Origin: UBA5796 sp040752455
GTDB lineage: Bacteria; Chloroflexota; Anaerolineae; Anaerolineales; Villigracilaceae
Assembly (NCBI GenBank): GCA_049324115.1
Contig: JBMOMN010000005.1
Location: 1-64,000 of the forward strand
Direction: 5' to 3'
Length of the DNA: 64,000 nucleotides
The notes below the pieces were generated by a model. It was not told the DNA's origin and did no database searches. It saw only the letters and a list, made by a program, of their open reading frames with translations. Every line of letters starts with the position of its first letter. Position 1 is the first letter of the stretch. This document shows, piece after piece, positions 1 to 8,448 of the stretch. The position numbers were made by a program, and so were the translations under genes.

Positions 1-87
1 CAAAGAAAGCTCAGATCTCAGCGGAGCATGCCGAACACTTAAGGTACAATCTCTTCACAGCGCTCCCCTCTCGAAAAGTGTGCGACT

Positions 88-816
88 TCACACCGTCTCG
101 GGTGTGCGCTTTCCCCGCTCTACGCAGTTGCCGGCGGTGCCGCGCAGGGCATTGTTGTACAGGTCTTTCAGTTTGGGGATGAAGGCCCGCAGGTCACGCC
201 GGGACCGGTAGCGGGCGACGCGCAGGCCGCGGCGTTGGGCGATCCGTTCCGCCAGTTCGTGGACCCGGGGCGGGAACTCGATATCCGGGCCGATATAGCC
301 CGAGACCGCCTCCCGGTGCGGGGCGAAGCCGACCGATTCGATCAGGTCAACGTACCAGGGCGGGTTGTAGGGCTGCCCGAAGGCCGGGCGGTGTTCGAAT
401 CCCTTGACCAGCAGGCCGAAGCCGTCGAGCACGGTAAAGCCCTTCGGGCCGAGCATCTCCGTCAGCCCGCGGGACCTGGCCCACTCGAAGGCGGCAGAGA
501 AGAGTCCCTGGGCGGCGGCGGGATCGTTTTCGCACTCGAAAAGGTAGAAGAAGGCGGTTTTGGCGCGGTTGTAATCGTTGTAGAGACGGTTGTCCATAAC
601 GGCGAGACGGCCCACGGGTCGTCCGCTTTCGTGGGCGAGGAAAAAGGCAGCCTGGGAATGCCGGTAGAACGGGTAACGCCGCGGGTCGAGCCGGATCCGG
701 TCATCCATCCGCAACGACGGGACCCACTGCGGATAGCCAGCGTAGATATGGAAAGGCAGGTCGAGGAATGCCTTGACCTGCCGTTTGTCGCTGAGGGAGA
801 TTGGGGTGATAACCAT
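88..816 (-). pseudogene. C-terminally truncated GNAT-like N-acetyltransferase
   Basis: The protein has 242 residues from the ATG at 816. The first part matches the large GNAT-like family of about 370 residues that is common in environmental bacteria: an early LPFHIYAGYPQWVPSLR stretch, then FFLAHESGRPVGRLAVMDN and the YNPPWYVDLIESVGF segment. In relatives the segment matching LYNNALRGTAGN is followed by roughly another 100 residues. Here it runs into an unrelated tail (CVERGKRTPETV) and a stop. The missing part is not found in the 87 bases beyond. The break lies at a GTGTGAAGTCGCACAC-type palindrome, so a small insertion or recombination is likely. It lies 35 bp downstream of the MFS gene on the same strand. 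The substrate is unknown. It could be a functional short variant, but I judge it broken. Confidence 0.6.
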
Positions 817-850
817 TTTGTGGCGCAATTTGGCAATTTGCGCAACGGCG

Positions 851-2131
851 CTACATGGCTTTGGCGCGTTCGGCCATCTGGCCGCGCAGGACGTGGGTGT
901 CGTGGTCAATGGTGAAGAGCGCGCCGAGGTAGAAGAGGAAGCACAGCCCCCAGGTCACGCTGCAAATAAGGAGGATGGCGGTTTGCAGGTTGAGGGCGTC
1001 GGCGATGACGCCGGTGAGGATGGGCGCAAAGGCCGCGCCCGCATTTTCGACGAAATATTCGGTGGCCTGGGCGGTCGAGCGGACCTCGGGGACGGTCACG
1101 TCGTAGACGGTGGCGATGACGTTGGCCGAGGAGAGCGGCATGAAGACCGCCGTGAGGCACATGAAGATAAAGAATTGGGTGCGCGCTTCGACCGGGGTGG
1201 TGACGGCCAGGGCGAGGAAGATCGCCCCGAACAAAACGCCGATGCTGGAAATGACGATGCGGCCCTTGTTGGTGCGCTTGAAGGCCGCGTCACCCAGCGC
1301 GCCGCCGATGAAGTAACCCGCGGCCAGGATGAGGATGACCGGCGCCATGGTGAACAGGATGCTGTCGGCGCTGTAGCCGCGTTCTTTTTCGAGGTAGGCG
1401 AAAAAGAAGAAGGTGATCACGTTCCAGGGGAAGACGCCCGCAAAGCCTTGCAGGAAGATGAACCACATGGTGCGCTTTTTGAAGATCTCCCTGGCTTCGG
1501 CCCACGAGAAACGGAAGGCCTGCATTTCGGCGAGGTTCTCGAACTCGGGTTCGGCCTTGCCGCGCGGCATTTCCTTGACGCCGAAGAAGATGAAGGTGGC
1601 GATGACGATCCCCAGCGAGCCGGTGATGTAGAAGACCGTGCGCCAGCCGCCGATCATCGGGGCGACGATCAAGGCCAGGACCATGCCGACCAGGTAGCCC
1701 AGCGGCTGCGCCAGTTGCAGGATGCCGTAGATCTTGCCGCGCAGGTTCGGGCCGAAGTAGTCGGCGATCAGGGTGTACAGGCCGGGGTAGGACGAGTCGT
1801 CAATGCCGGTGGAGGCGCGTGTGACGAGGAATCCGCCGAACGAACGGACGATGGCGTTCATCCAGGTGGTTGCGCCCCAAATGAAGGAGGCCAGCGAGAG
1901 CAGTCTGGCGCGGGCGTAGCGGTCGTAGAGATAGCCCCAAAGCGGGTAGAGGAGGGTGGCGACGATCAGCGCCCCGGAGTTGATCCAGCCCCATTGCTGG
2001 TTGTTCAGCCCGAACGTTTCACTGATCGGCACTTGCAGCGAACCGATCATCAGCTTGTCGGTCTGGTGCAGGAGCATGAAGAAGAAAAAGATGACGACGA
2101 CGAACCAGCGGTAGCGGGAACTTTGGGCCAT
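851..2131 (-). CDS. MFS transporter
   Basis: A 426-residue protein with about 12 hydrophobic segments, of normal major facilitator length. The segment GYLYDRYARARLL is the conserved loop 2-3 motif (G-x-x-x-D-R-x-x-R-R type), and a second half starts near residue 215 after a charged central loop. The overall form resembles the spinster/hexuronate-like branch of MFS carriers, which act as secondary transporters in the cytoplasmic membrane. The substrate cannot be read from sequence. The start at 2131 is supported by CAGGAG 6 nt upstream. The truncated GNAT gene follows 35 bp downstream and may share its transcript. Confidence 0.85.
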   Translation of the reverse strand: MAQSSRYRWFVVVIFFFFMLLHQTDKLMIGSLQVPISETFGLNNQQWGWINSGALIVATLLYPLWGYLYDRYARARLLSLASFIWGATTWMNAIVRSFGGFLVTRASTGIDDSSYPGLYTLIADYFGPNLRGKIYGILQLAQPLGYLVGMVLALIVAPMIGGWRTVFYITGSLGIVIATFIFFGVKEMPRGKAEPEFENLAEMQAFRFSWAEAREIFKKRTMWFIFLQGFAGVFPWNVITFFFFAYLEKERGYSADSILFTMAPVILILAAGYFIGGALGDAAFKRTNKGRIVISSIGVLFGAIFLALAVTTPVEARTQFFIFMCLTAVFMPLSSANVIATVYDVTVPEVRSTAQATEYFVENAGAAFAPILTGVIADALNLQTAILLICSVTWGLCFLFYLGALFTIDHDTHVLRGQMAERAKAM

Positions 2132-2210
2132 GACATTTCTCCTGGGGGTGCGGATTTTGAATCAGTTTACAACAGATGCAGGCGCAAGTCAAACAAAACA
2201 GCCTTTCACA

Positions 2211-2258
2211 GCGTGTCGTTGCGAGGAGGGTGCTCTCCCCGACGAAGCAATCTCCGAA
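2211..2258. repeat. intergenic palindromic repeat, GTTGCGAGG...GACGAAGCAATCTCC type
   Basis: This is a short intergenic element reading GTCGTTGCGAGGAGG, then CGACGAAGCAATCTCC. Related copies lie at about 2604-2733 and 51113-51275. It is non-coding and falls between two minus-strand genes. Confidence 0.6.
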
Positions 2259-2283
2259 TGGGGGTGAAACTTGCTGTAAACAA

Positions 2284-2309
2284 AACAGCCTTCGGCAATG
2301 AAGGCTGTT
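2284..2309 (-). terminator. intrinsic terminator of the 52-residue membrane protein gene
   Basis: A perfect 9-bp stem, AACAGCCTT/AAGGCTGTT, with an 8-nt loop. On the minus strand it is followed by TTTTG. It lies 20 bp after the stop of the small membrane protein gene. Confidence 0.7.
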
Positions 2310-2329
2310 CCCTGCGATGGCGATAACGA

Positions 2330-2488
2330 TTACTTACCGATGAAGAGGAACACCGCCGCGCCGAGGGCGAACAGGCCCGTCAGGGTCCCGAACAGGCTGC
2401 CGCCGAAGGTGATCCCGAAGACGGCGAGGCCGGAGAACAGGAAGAACAAGACCATGAACCAGGTGGAAAGGGATTTGGGCATTTTCAT
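2330..2488 (-). CDS. small two-helix membrane protein
   Basis: A 52-residue protein starting MKMPKSLSTWFMVLFFLFSG, with two hydrophobic helices (about residues 8-28 and 31-50) and almost no soluble part. The start at 2488 is chosen because AAAGGAGAG precedes it by 6-7 nt; a second ATG lies two codons on. It ends at a good terminator, so it is probably a single-gene transcript. I recognise no family. It is of the kind often annotated as a hypothetical membrane protein in Chloroflexota. Its role is unknown. Confidence 0.6.
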   Translation of the reverse strand: MKMPKSLSTWFMVLFFLFSGLAVFGITFGGSLFGTLTGLFALGAAVFLFIGK

Positions 2489-2603
2489 TTCAATCTCTCC
2501 TTTGGCGAAAAGCGGGTTTGCTGGCCGGATTGCCAGGCTTGACAGTGTTAACCCATCCGATACAGGCTGGTTACTGGCTCGTTCGTTGGGCAACAAATCC
2601 CGG

Positions 2604-2733
2604 TCATTGCGAGGCGCGTTCGTTGCGACAAAGCAATCCTCCCGTAGCTGGAGATTGCTTCGGGCGGGTGGTCTCGATACGGGCGAGAAACCCTCACCCT
2701 ACTTGCCACCCGCCCTCGCAATGACATATCGTG
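2604..2733. repeat. long copy of the CATTGCGAGG / GAAGCAATC palindromic repeat
   Basis: The element begins TCATTGCGAGGCGCG, contains GCAATCCTCC and GAGATTGCTTCGGGCGG in its middle, and ends CCTCGCAATGACA, so its ends are inverted copies of each other. It fills most of the gap between the small membrane protein gene and the ABC exporter genes. I see no gene in it. Confidence 0.65.
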
Positions 2734-2781
2734 GCTCGCTGCTCTAACAGAATGCTGACACATTTACCCGCTTTTATCGGG

Positions 2782-2787
2782 TACAAT
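2782..2787 (+). promoter_or_regulatory. -10 element TACAAT, probable leaderless start
   Basis: TACAAT ends 6 nt before the ATG at 2794, and no ribosome binding site lies between. A CTGACA at 2755-2760 is too far away (21-nt spacer) to be a convincing -35. Confidence 0.4.
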
Positions 2788-2793
2788 CGCCGG

Positions 2794-4557
2794 ATGACCG
2801 TACTATCCGCCCCTGCTGAATTCACCATCGAACGAAAACATGCCTATAACCGCACGACGCCCGCCCGCTGGGTGGTCTCGCACGCGGTCCGCTACTGGCC
2901 GATCATCGCCATGATGGTCGCCGGGGCGGTGGGCAACGCCTGGCTGGCGGCGCTGGTGCCGATCTTCGTCGGGCAGGCCTTCGACTCGATCCTGGCCGTG
3001 CCGCCGCTGACCGGGGTGCTCCTGCCGCTGGCGTTCTACATCGGCGGGACCCAGGTCGTGCGCGGCGTCTTGCAGCTTGGCCGCAACTACGGCGCGGAAC
3101 TGATCGCCCAAAAGGTGGAGCGCGACATCCGCGACGAACTCTACATCTCCCTGTTGGGCAAGAGCATGACCTTCCACAACCTGCAATCGGTGGGCGACAC
3201 GATGGCCCGCGCCACCAACGACGTGCGCGAGGTCAACTTCATGTTCAGCCCCGGCGTCAACCTGGTGGTCGGCTCGCTGATCTTCATCGTCATGCCCATC
3301 GCCTACGCGCCGCGCTACCACCCGGCCCTGCTGGCCACGCCGATCCTCTACACCATCGCTTACTTCATCGCCCTGTACTTCTACCTGAAAGCCCTCGAAC
3401 CGGTTACCAACGAAGTGCGGGATTCCTTCGGGCAGCTCAACAGCCGCCTGGCTGAAGCCCTGGACGGGGTGGAGATCGTCAAGGGCGCGGCCCAGGAGCA
3501 GGCCGAAGTGGCCCGTTTCGGCGACAATGCCCGCCGCTTCCGGGACGCCTTCGTCCGCCAGGGGGACCTGGAGGCCCAGTTCCTGCCGATGCTCCTGCTC
3601 GGTATCGCCCTGGCGACCGGCCTGTTCCACGCCCTGGCGCTCTTCAACCAGGGGTTGCTCCAGACCGGCGACGTGGTGGCCTATTTCAGCCTGCTGCTGA
3701 TGCTCGGCTTCCCGACCTTTGCCTCCACCTTCGCCTATTCGCAGATCTCGCTCGGACTGGCCGGGGCGCGCCGCATCCTGGAATTGATCAACAACGAGAC
3801 CGACCTCGACCAGAACGCCGCCGGGCATGCGGGCCGGATGCGCGGCGAGGTGGAGTTCCGCCGGGTTGGGTTTGCCTACCCCGCAGGCGACGAGGTGCTC
3901 TCGGACATCTCGTTCAGGGTCGCGCCGGGGCAGACGGTGGCCATCGTCGGGCAGACCGGGGCGGGCAAGACCTCCCTGGCCAAGCTGATCAACCGCACCT
4001 ACGACATGACCGGCGGACAGCTTCTCGTGGACGGCGTGGACGTGCGCGACTGGAACCTGGCCTCCCTGCGCCAGCAGATCTCGATCATCGAGCAGGACAT
4101 CTTCCTGTTCTCGCGTTCGATCGCCGAGAATATCGCCTTCGGCAAGCAGGACGCCACCCGCCAAGAGATCGAATCCGCCGCCATCGCGGCCCAGGCGCAC
4201 GATTTCATCATGGAGTTCGAGAAAGGCTACGAGACGGTCATCGGCGAGCGGGGCGTGACCCTTTCGGGCGGACAGCGCCAGCGCCTGGCCCTGGCGCGGG
4301 CCTTTTTGACGGAACCGGACATCCTGGTCCTGGACGATTCGACCTCGGCCATAGACAGCGCCACCGAAGACTGCATCCAAAGGGCCATCGCCGCCGCAGC
4401 CCGGGGCCGGACGACGTTCATCATCACCCACCGCCTGTCGCAGATCCGCTGGGCCGACCTGATCCTGGTCATGCGCAAGGGCCGTCTCGTTGCCAGCGGC
4501 AGCCACGACGAGTTGATGCAGACCTCCGAAGCGTATTCGAGGATATTTAGGGAGTAA
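2794..4557 (+). CDS. ABC exporter half-transporter, degenerate-site subunit
   Basis: A 587-residue protein with an N-terminal six-helix type IV exporter domain (about residues 25-320) and a C-terminal nucleotide-binding domain. Walker A is GQTGAGKTS (386-394), the signature is LSGGQ (490-494), and Walker B is ILVLDDSTSAID with Asp515 where the catalytic Glu normally sits. The H-loop (IITHRLS) is intact. The Asp suggests a non-catalytic ATP site. The next gene encodes the complementary half, so the two probably form a heterodimeric multidrug or lipid exporter of the BmrCD/TM287-288 type. The start at 2794 is preferred over upstream codons because a -10 box lies just before it. The cargo is unknown. 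Confidence 0.9.
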   Translation: MTVLSAPAEFTIERKHAYNRTTPARWVVSHAVRYWPIIAMMVAGAVGNAWLAALVPIFVGQAFDSILAVPPLTGVLLPLAFYIGGTQVVRGVLQLGRNYGAELIAQKVERDIRDELYISLLGKSMTFHNLQSVGDTMARATNDVREVNFMFSPGVNLVVGSLIFIVMPIAYAPRYHPALLATPILYTIAYFIALYFYLKALEPVTNEVRDSFGQLNSRLAEALDGVEIVKGAAQEQAEVARFGDNARRFRDAFVRQGDLEAQFLPMLLLGIALATGLFHALALFNQGLLQTGDVVAYFSLLLMLGFPTFASTFAYSQISLGLAGARRILELINNETDLDQNAAGHAGRMRGEVEFRRVGFAYPAGDEVLSDISFRVAPGQTVAIVGQTGAGKTSLAKLINRTYDMTGGQLLVDGVDVRDWNLASLRQQISIIEQDIFLFSRSIAENIAFGKQDATRQEIESAAIAAQAHDFIMEFEKGYETVIGERGVTLSGGQRQRLALARAFLTEPDILVLDDSTSAIDSATEDCIQRAIAAAARGRTTFIITHRLSQIRWADLILVMRKGRLVASGSHDELMQTSEAYSRIFRE

Positions 4558-4632
4558 GCAGGTAAACAGGTACACAGGTAAACAGGTGTTCGTGTCTACG
4601 TGTCTACCTGTCTACCTGCCCACGTGTCCATT
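4558..4632. repeat. imperfect octanucleotide tandem array
   Basis: After the ABC stop codon comes AGGTAAAC AGGTACAC AGGTAAAC, then a run of GTGTCTAC-like units (GTGTCTAC, CTGTCTAC, CTGCCCAC). The two parts are roughly inverted relative to each other. The period is 8 nt. Confidence 0.7.
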
Positions 4633-4654
4633 TGCGTGCCAACGTGCCGAACAA

Positions 4655-4690
4655 ACAACCAATTACCAATCACCATTTACCAATTACTGG
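4655..4690. repeat. imperfect heptanucleotide tandem array (CCAATTA units)
   Basis: Units CCAATTA, CCAATCA, CCATTTA and CCAATTA follow one another with a 7-nt period, directly before the ATG of the second ABC gene. They occupy the place where a ribosome binding site would be expected. The same heptamer family recurs at 60480-60501 and 60553-60575. Confidence 0.7.
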
Positions 4691-4697
4691 ATGACCC

Positions 4698-6515
4698 ATG
4701 GGCTTCTTTGCCGGACTTAACGAAGAAAAATACGACCGCCAATATACCGACCGCCAACTGACGCGGCGGATCATTGGCTACCTGACCCCGCAGCGGGCGC
4801 GGCTGGCGCTCGTCTCGCTCCTGGTGGCGCTCACCGCCCTGATCGGCGCGGCCCAGCCGGTGATCGTCTCGCGCGGCGTGGACTACGTCAAATCCCAGCC
4901 GACCGGCGCGGCCATCCTGCTCATCGGCGGGGCGGTGCTGTTCACCGGCGTCGCCAACTGGGGCCTCAACTGGCTCCGCCGCAGCCTGACCGCCCGGGCC
5001 GTCGGCGACGTGGTGCTCGACCTGCGCACCCAGGCCTTCGATGCCGCCGCAGCCCACGACCTGTCGTTCTACGACCAGTACTCCTCCGGGCGGATCGTCT
5101 CGCGGATCACCTCCGACACGCGTGAGTTCGGCCAGTTGGTGGTCATCGTCACCGACGTGGTGGCCCAGATCGTCCAGGCGCTGATGCTGGCGGTGGTGCT
5201 GGTCAACACCGAGTGGAAGATGGCCCTGATCCTGTTCAGCTTCATGCCGGTCATCTTCCTGGTGGCGCTCGGCTTCCGGCGCATGGCCCGCCAGGTGACC
5301 CGCGAGGGGATGCGGGCCATGGCCGACGTCAACGCCGCGATCAAGGAGACCGTCAGCGGCATCTCGGTCGCCAAGAACTTCCGCCAGGAAGACAGCATCT
5401 TCGTGGATTTCGACGCCGCCAACCAGCAGTCGTACCGGGTCAATATCAAGCGCGGCTTCATCCTGTCGCTGGTCTTCCCGACCCTCAACGCCCTGGGCGG
5501 CGTCGGCACGGCCATCCTGGTCTATTTCGGCGGGCTGTCGGCCACGCAGGGACTGGTCACGGCCGGGGCCTGGTACCTGTTCATCCTGAGCCTCGACAAC
5601 TTCTTCTTCCCGATCCTGAACCTGTCGGCGTTCTGGGCCCAGATCCAGTCCGGGTTGAGCGCTGCCGAACGGGCGTTCGCCCTGATAGATGCGGATCCGA
5701 ACGTGGTCCAGGTGGATCGTCAACCGGTCCCGCGCCTGACGGGGGAGATCTGTTTCGAGGGCGTGGACTTCCGCTACACCGAATCCGAGCCGGTCCTGCG
5801 GGACTTCGACCTGTGCCTGCGCCCCGGGGAGAATCTGGCCCTGGTGGGACATACCGGGGCGGGCAAGTCCTCCATTGCGAAATTAATTGCCCGCTTCTAC
5901 GAGTTCCAGGGCGGCAAGCTGCTGGTGGACGGGCTGGACATCCGCACCTTCGATTTGCAGCAGTACCGCCGCCAGTTGGGGATCGTCTCGCAGGTCCCGT
6001 TCCTGTTCTCGGGAACGGTGGCCGATAACATCCGCTACGCCGTGCCCGAAGTGCGCGACGCCGAGATGCTCGACATGGCCCGGCGGATCGGCGGCGGCGA
6101 ATGGCTCGAAACCCTGCCCGACGGCCTGGCGACCGAGGTGGGCGAGCGCGGCAACCGCCTCTCGATGGGACAGCGCCAACTGGTGGCCCTGATGCGGGTC
6201 CTGGTCCAGAAACCGGCCATCTTCATCCTGGACGAAGCCACCGCCAGCATTGACCCGTTCACCGAGTGGCAGATCCAGCAAGCCCTCAACCTGATCCTGA
6301 AAGAAGCCACCAGCGTCCTGATCGCCCACCGCCTGTCCACCGTCAAAGCCGCCGACCGGATCGTGGTGATGGAGAACGGGGCCATCATCGAAGAAGGCGA
6401 CCACGACGGCCTGCTGGCGAAGGGCGGGCATTACGCCACGCTGTACAACACCTATTTCCGGCACCAGAGCCTGGCCTACATCGAGCAAGCGCGGGAGTTC
6501 GTGCAAGGGGATTGA
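4698..6515 (+). CDS. ABC exporter half-transporter, catalytic-site subunit
   Basis: A 605-residue protein with a six-helix exporter domain (about residues 30-320) and a nucleotide-binding domain. Walker A is GHTGAGKS (384-391), Walker B has the proper catalytic Glu513 in FILDEATASID, but the signature is LSMGQ (488-492) instead of LSGGQ. Together with the preceding subunit (Asp in Walker B, perfect LSGGQ) this gives one consensus and one degenerate ATP site, the known pattern of heterodimeric exporters. It lies 140 bp downstream of its partner, separated by short tandem repeats. It acts in the cytoplasmic membrane. The substrate is unknown. Confidence 0.9.
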   Translation: MGFFAGLNEEKYDRQYTDRQLTRRIIGYLTPQRARLALVSLLVALTALIGAAQPVIVSRGVDYVKSQPTGAAILLIGGAVLFTGVANWGLNWLRRSLTARAVGDVVLDLRTQAFDAAAAHDLSFYDQYSSGRIVSRITSDTREFGQLVVIVTDVVAQIVQALMLAVVLVNTEWKMALILFSFMPVIFLVALGFRRMARQVTREGMRAMADVNAAIKETVSGISVAKNFRQEDSIFVDFDAANQQSYRVNIKRGFILSLVFPTLNALGGVGTAILVYFGGLSATQGLVTAGAWYLFILSLDNFFFPILNLSAFWAQIQSGLSAAERAFALIDADPNVVQVDRQPVPRLTGEICFEGVDFRYTESEPVLRDFDLCLRPGENLALVGHTGAGKSSIAKLIARFYEFQGGKLLVDGLDIRTFDLQQYRRQLGIVSQVPFLFSGTVADNIRYAVPEVRDAEMLDMARRIGGGEWLETLPDGLATEVGERGNRLSMGQRQLVALMRVLVQKPAIFILDEATASIDPFTEWQIQQALNLILKEATSVLIAHRLSTVKAADRIVVMENGAIIEEGDHDGLLAKGGHYATLYNTYFRHQSLAYIEQAREFVQGD

Positions 6516-6526
6516 GGGGGCGGTAG

Positions 6527-6668
6527 GTCACGTTTGTAACGTGACGGATGTGGAGGATTGAGGGGGCGGTATTCAGTGTTCAGTATTCAGTGAGCAGCCG
6601 TAGGTCACGTTTGCAACGTGACAGATGTGGATGATTGAGGGGCCGTAGGTCACGTTTGTAACGTGACG
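6527..6668. repeat. three copies of the palindrome GTCACGTTTGTAACGTGAC
   Basis: The palindrome (8-bp arms, 3-nt loop TTG or TGC) occurs at 6527-6545, 6605-6623 and 6650-6668. It is preceded each time by GTAGGTCACG or CGTAGGTCACG; in the first two copies the bases after it resemble each other (GGATGTGGAGGATTGAGG, AGATGTGGATGATTGAGG). A heptamer array (CAGTGTT CAGTATT CAGTGAG) lies between copies one and two at about 6570-6596. Confidence 0.75.
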
Positions 6669-6718
6669 AAGGTCTTCCGGGCATTCTTTACCGGACAGAT
6701 CTTTAAGAAGACCTTTTT

Positions 6719-6870
6719 GGCTCTTCGACAATCAGCGGGAAAGAGCCTAAACACAAAGGGTCACGAAGGCGCTCAAAGGGAGAAAAGGCACACTGTCGGA
6801 CGCGTTTTTCCTTCGTCGCCTTTGTGTTCCTTCGTGTTTCAAAGGTTTTCCCGGTAAAAACGGAAGAGCC
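6719..6870. repeat. MITE-like element, copy 1 of the GGCTCTTCC / CACGAAGG family
   Basis: A 152-bp element with end repeats GGCTCTTCGA and CGGAAGAGCC. Its inner part (CACGAAGGCGCTCAAAGGG ... CCTTCGTGTTTCAAAGG) is itself an imperfect palindrome. About 110 bp of it match the copy at 25389-25539 with only some six differences. It codes for nothing convincing. Confidence 0.75.
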
Positions 6871-6911
6871 GCCTCCCGGCGGCTCCCTTTTCTCTGACCA
6901 CTGAATACTGC

Positions 6912-7580
6912 TCACTGACCGCTTGCCAGCAATTCCTTCAACCTCGGATGCTCCCGGTACACCCCCCAATATTTCTCAGGCAGCAGGGCGGCGATGCGGC
7001 ACATGATCTCGTCGGTGTACTGCTTCAGGGCCTCGTCCCGGTTTTGGCGGGGCAGGGGCGGCAGGGTGAAGGCCGGCCCGGCCGTGACGGTGATGTGGCT
7101 GCGCTTGAGCCGTTTGAGATTGCCGAAGATGACGCGATCCTCGGTCCCCGCCAGCGCCACCGGGACGATCGGCTGGCCCAGCCGCGTCGCCAGGTAACTG
7201 ACCCCGGGCTTGCCCTCGATCAACGACCCGACCCGGCTGCGGGTCCCCTCCGGGGCGATGACCAGGTTCTGGCCCTCGTCCATCAAATTGATGACCCTGC
7301 GCAAGGCTCTGATGTCCGGGTTGAAGCGGTCAATGAAGATGAAGTTGAAATATTTCCCCAGCCACTTGAAGAAGGGGTTCTTCTCCCATTTTTCGGCGAT
7401 CAGCACGAACAGGTCCCAGCGGTCGAGGGCGTAGAAGGCCAGGGGCGCGTCCACGATCCCCAGGTGGTTGGTGGCGATGACGAAGTTGCCGGTTGCGGGC
7501 ACGTGTTCGTACCCGCTCACGTCCACGCGGGCGATGAGGTTGATGATGAAGCGGATGAGGGTGCGGAGGATATTGCGCAT
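6912..7580 (-). CDS. 1-acyl-sn-glycerol-3-phosphate acyltransferase (PlsC family)
   Basis: A 222-residue lysophospholipid acyltransferase of normal length. The catalytic H-x4-D box is NHLGIVD, the substrate-binding motif is APEGTRS, and a third block reads VPVALAG. One N-terminal hydrophobic helix (about residues 5-17) anchors it to the cytoplasmic membrane face, where it would transfer an acyl group to the sn-2 position of lysophosphatidate or a related acceptor. It starts 4 nt after the stop of a close paralogue, so the pair are a tandem duplication in one operon. The last codons and the stop lie in a heptamer array (CTGACCG/CTGCTCA units at 6895-6922), so its final residues SGQ are encoded by repeat sequence. 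Confidence 0.88.
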   Translation of the reverse strand: MRNILRTLIRFIINLIARVDVSGYEHVPATGNFVIATNHLGIVDAPLAFYALDRWDLFVLIAEKWEKNPFFKWLGKYFNFIFIDRFNPDIRALRRVINLMDEGQNLVIAPEGTRSRVGSLIEGKPGVSYLATRLGQPIVPVALAGTEDRVIFGNLKRLKRSHITVTAGPAFTLPPLPRQNRDEALKQYTDEIMCRIAALLPEKYWGVYREHPRLKELLASGQ

Positions 7581-7584
7581 AGAT

Positions 7585-8241
7585 TCAGGCCAACAATTCT
7601 TTCATTCGGGGATGGTCGGCGTACACGCCGCGATATTTTTCCGGCAGCAAGGCCCCGATGCGGCACATGATCTCGTCGGTATAGCCTTTCAGGGCCTCGT
7701 CCCGGTCCTTCCCTTTGACCGGGGGCAGGCTGAACGCCGGGCCGGCCGTGACGGTGATCTTCGTCTTCCTGAAACGTTTCAAATTCCCGGCCACCACCCG
7801 GTCTTCGGTCCCGGCCAGGGCGATCGGGACGATGGGCACGCCGGCCTTCATCGCCAGGTAGGCCACGCCCGGCTTCCCCTCCGCCAGGGACTCGGTCTTC
7901 GAGCGCGTCCCCTCCGGCGCGATGACCAGGATCCCGCCTGCCTTCATCCGGGCGAACATCTCACGGATCGAGCCGACGTCGGCGTTGAAGCGGTCCAGCC
8001 AGATGGCGCCCAGGGCGTTCCCCAGCGGGCCGAAGAGCCAGTGGCGCTCGTATTTCTCGGCCACCGGCAGGATGAAGTCGCCGTCCAGGGCGTAGAAGAG
8101 CATGGCGGTGTCCAGGCGGCCCAGGTGGTTCGAGGCGAGCACGTACCCGCCCGTTTTGGGCAGGTTCTCGAACCCCCGCACCTCCACGCGGGCGATGAGC
8201 CTGATAACGAACCGGATGAACTTGCTGACGAATTGGCGCAT
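7585..8241 (-). CDS. 1-acyl-sn-glycerol-3-phosphate acyltransferase (PlsC family), paralogue
   Basis: A 218-residue paralogue of the following gene, sharing the N-terminal amphipathic anchor, NHLGRLD (H-x4-D), APEGTRS, the ITVTAGPAF segment and the C-terminal TDEIMCRI...LLPEKYRGVY end. It is a membrane-associated glycerolipid acyltransferase; two copies may differ in acyl or acceptor preference (inference). The ATG at 8241 is chosen over upstream codons because TACAAT (8249-8254 on this strand) ends 7 nt before it and there is no ribosome binding site, so the mRNA is probably leaderless. It is the first gene of the pair. Confidence 0.88.
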   Translation of the reverse strand: MRQFVSKFIRFVIRLIARVEVRGFENLPKTGGYVLASNHLGRLDTAMLFYALDGDFILPVAEKYERHWLFGPLGNALGAIWLDRFNADVGSIREMFARMKAGGILVIAPEGTRSKTESLAEGKPGVAYLAMKAGVPIVPIALAGTEDRVVAGNLKRFRKTKITVTAGPAFSLPPVKGKDRDEALKGYTDEIMCRIGALLPEKYRGVYADHPRMKELLA

Positions 8242-8271
8242 GAGTGCAATTGTATACCCAGGGCGGTAAAA

Positions 8272-8308
8272 AAAATTGCGCTTTTTTGGAGAGAGGAAGC
8301 GCAATTTT
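8272..8308. repeat. 12-bp stem-loop
   Basis: AAAATTGCGCTT (8272-8283) pairs perfectly with AAGCGCAATTTT (8297-8308) around a purine-rich loop. It lies upstream of the plsC promoter region and downstream of the PilZ gene terminator. It could act as a second terminator, since T and A runs flank the stem. Confidence 0.6.
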
Positions 8309-8401
8309 CGACCGTGGGCATTATATGTCAATTATCCGCACTTGGCAAACACTGTCCCGAAGGCGGCGCAACGGAGTTCGAAGCCGGGACGTTCTTAAAA
8401 A

Positions 8402-8430
8402 ACTTCCGCACCCGGTTCAGGTGCGGAAGT
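8402..8430 (-). terminator. intrinsic terminator of the PilZ gene
   Basis: An 11-bp perfect stem, ACTTCCGCACC/GGTGCGGAAGT, with a 7-nt loop. Minus-strand reading gives a TTTTTT run right after it. It lies about 20 bp past the PilZ stop codon. Confidence 0.85.
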
Positions 8431-8448
8431 CTCGGGTATCCTGTCTGT

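Noticed and set aside
773..2326. Long plus-strand open frame opposite the MFS gene (517 codons)
   Set aside because: Its translation is mostly charged low-complexity residues (Asp/Glu/Gly/Arg). It is the mirror of a GC-rich gene with real transmembrane helices and motifs.
2803..4575. Minus-strand open frame of 590 codons opposite the first ABC gene
   Set aside because: No motifs, skewed composition, and complete overlap with an ABC transporter that has all its signature motifs.
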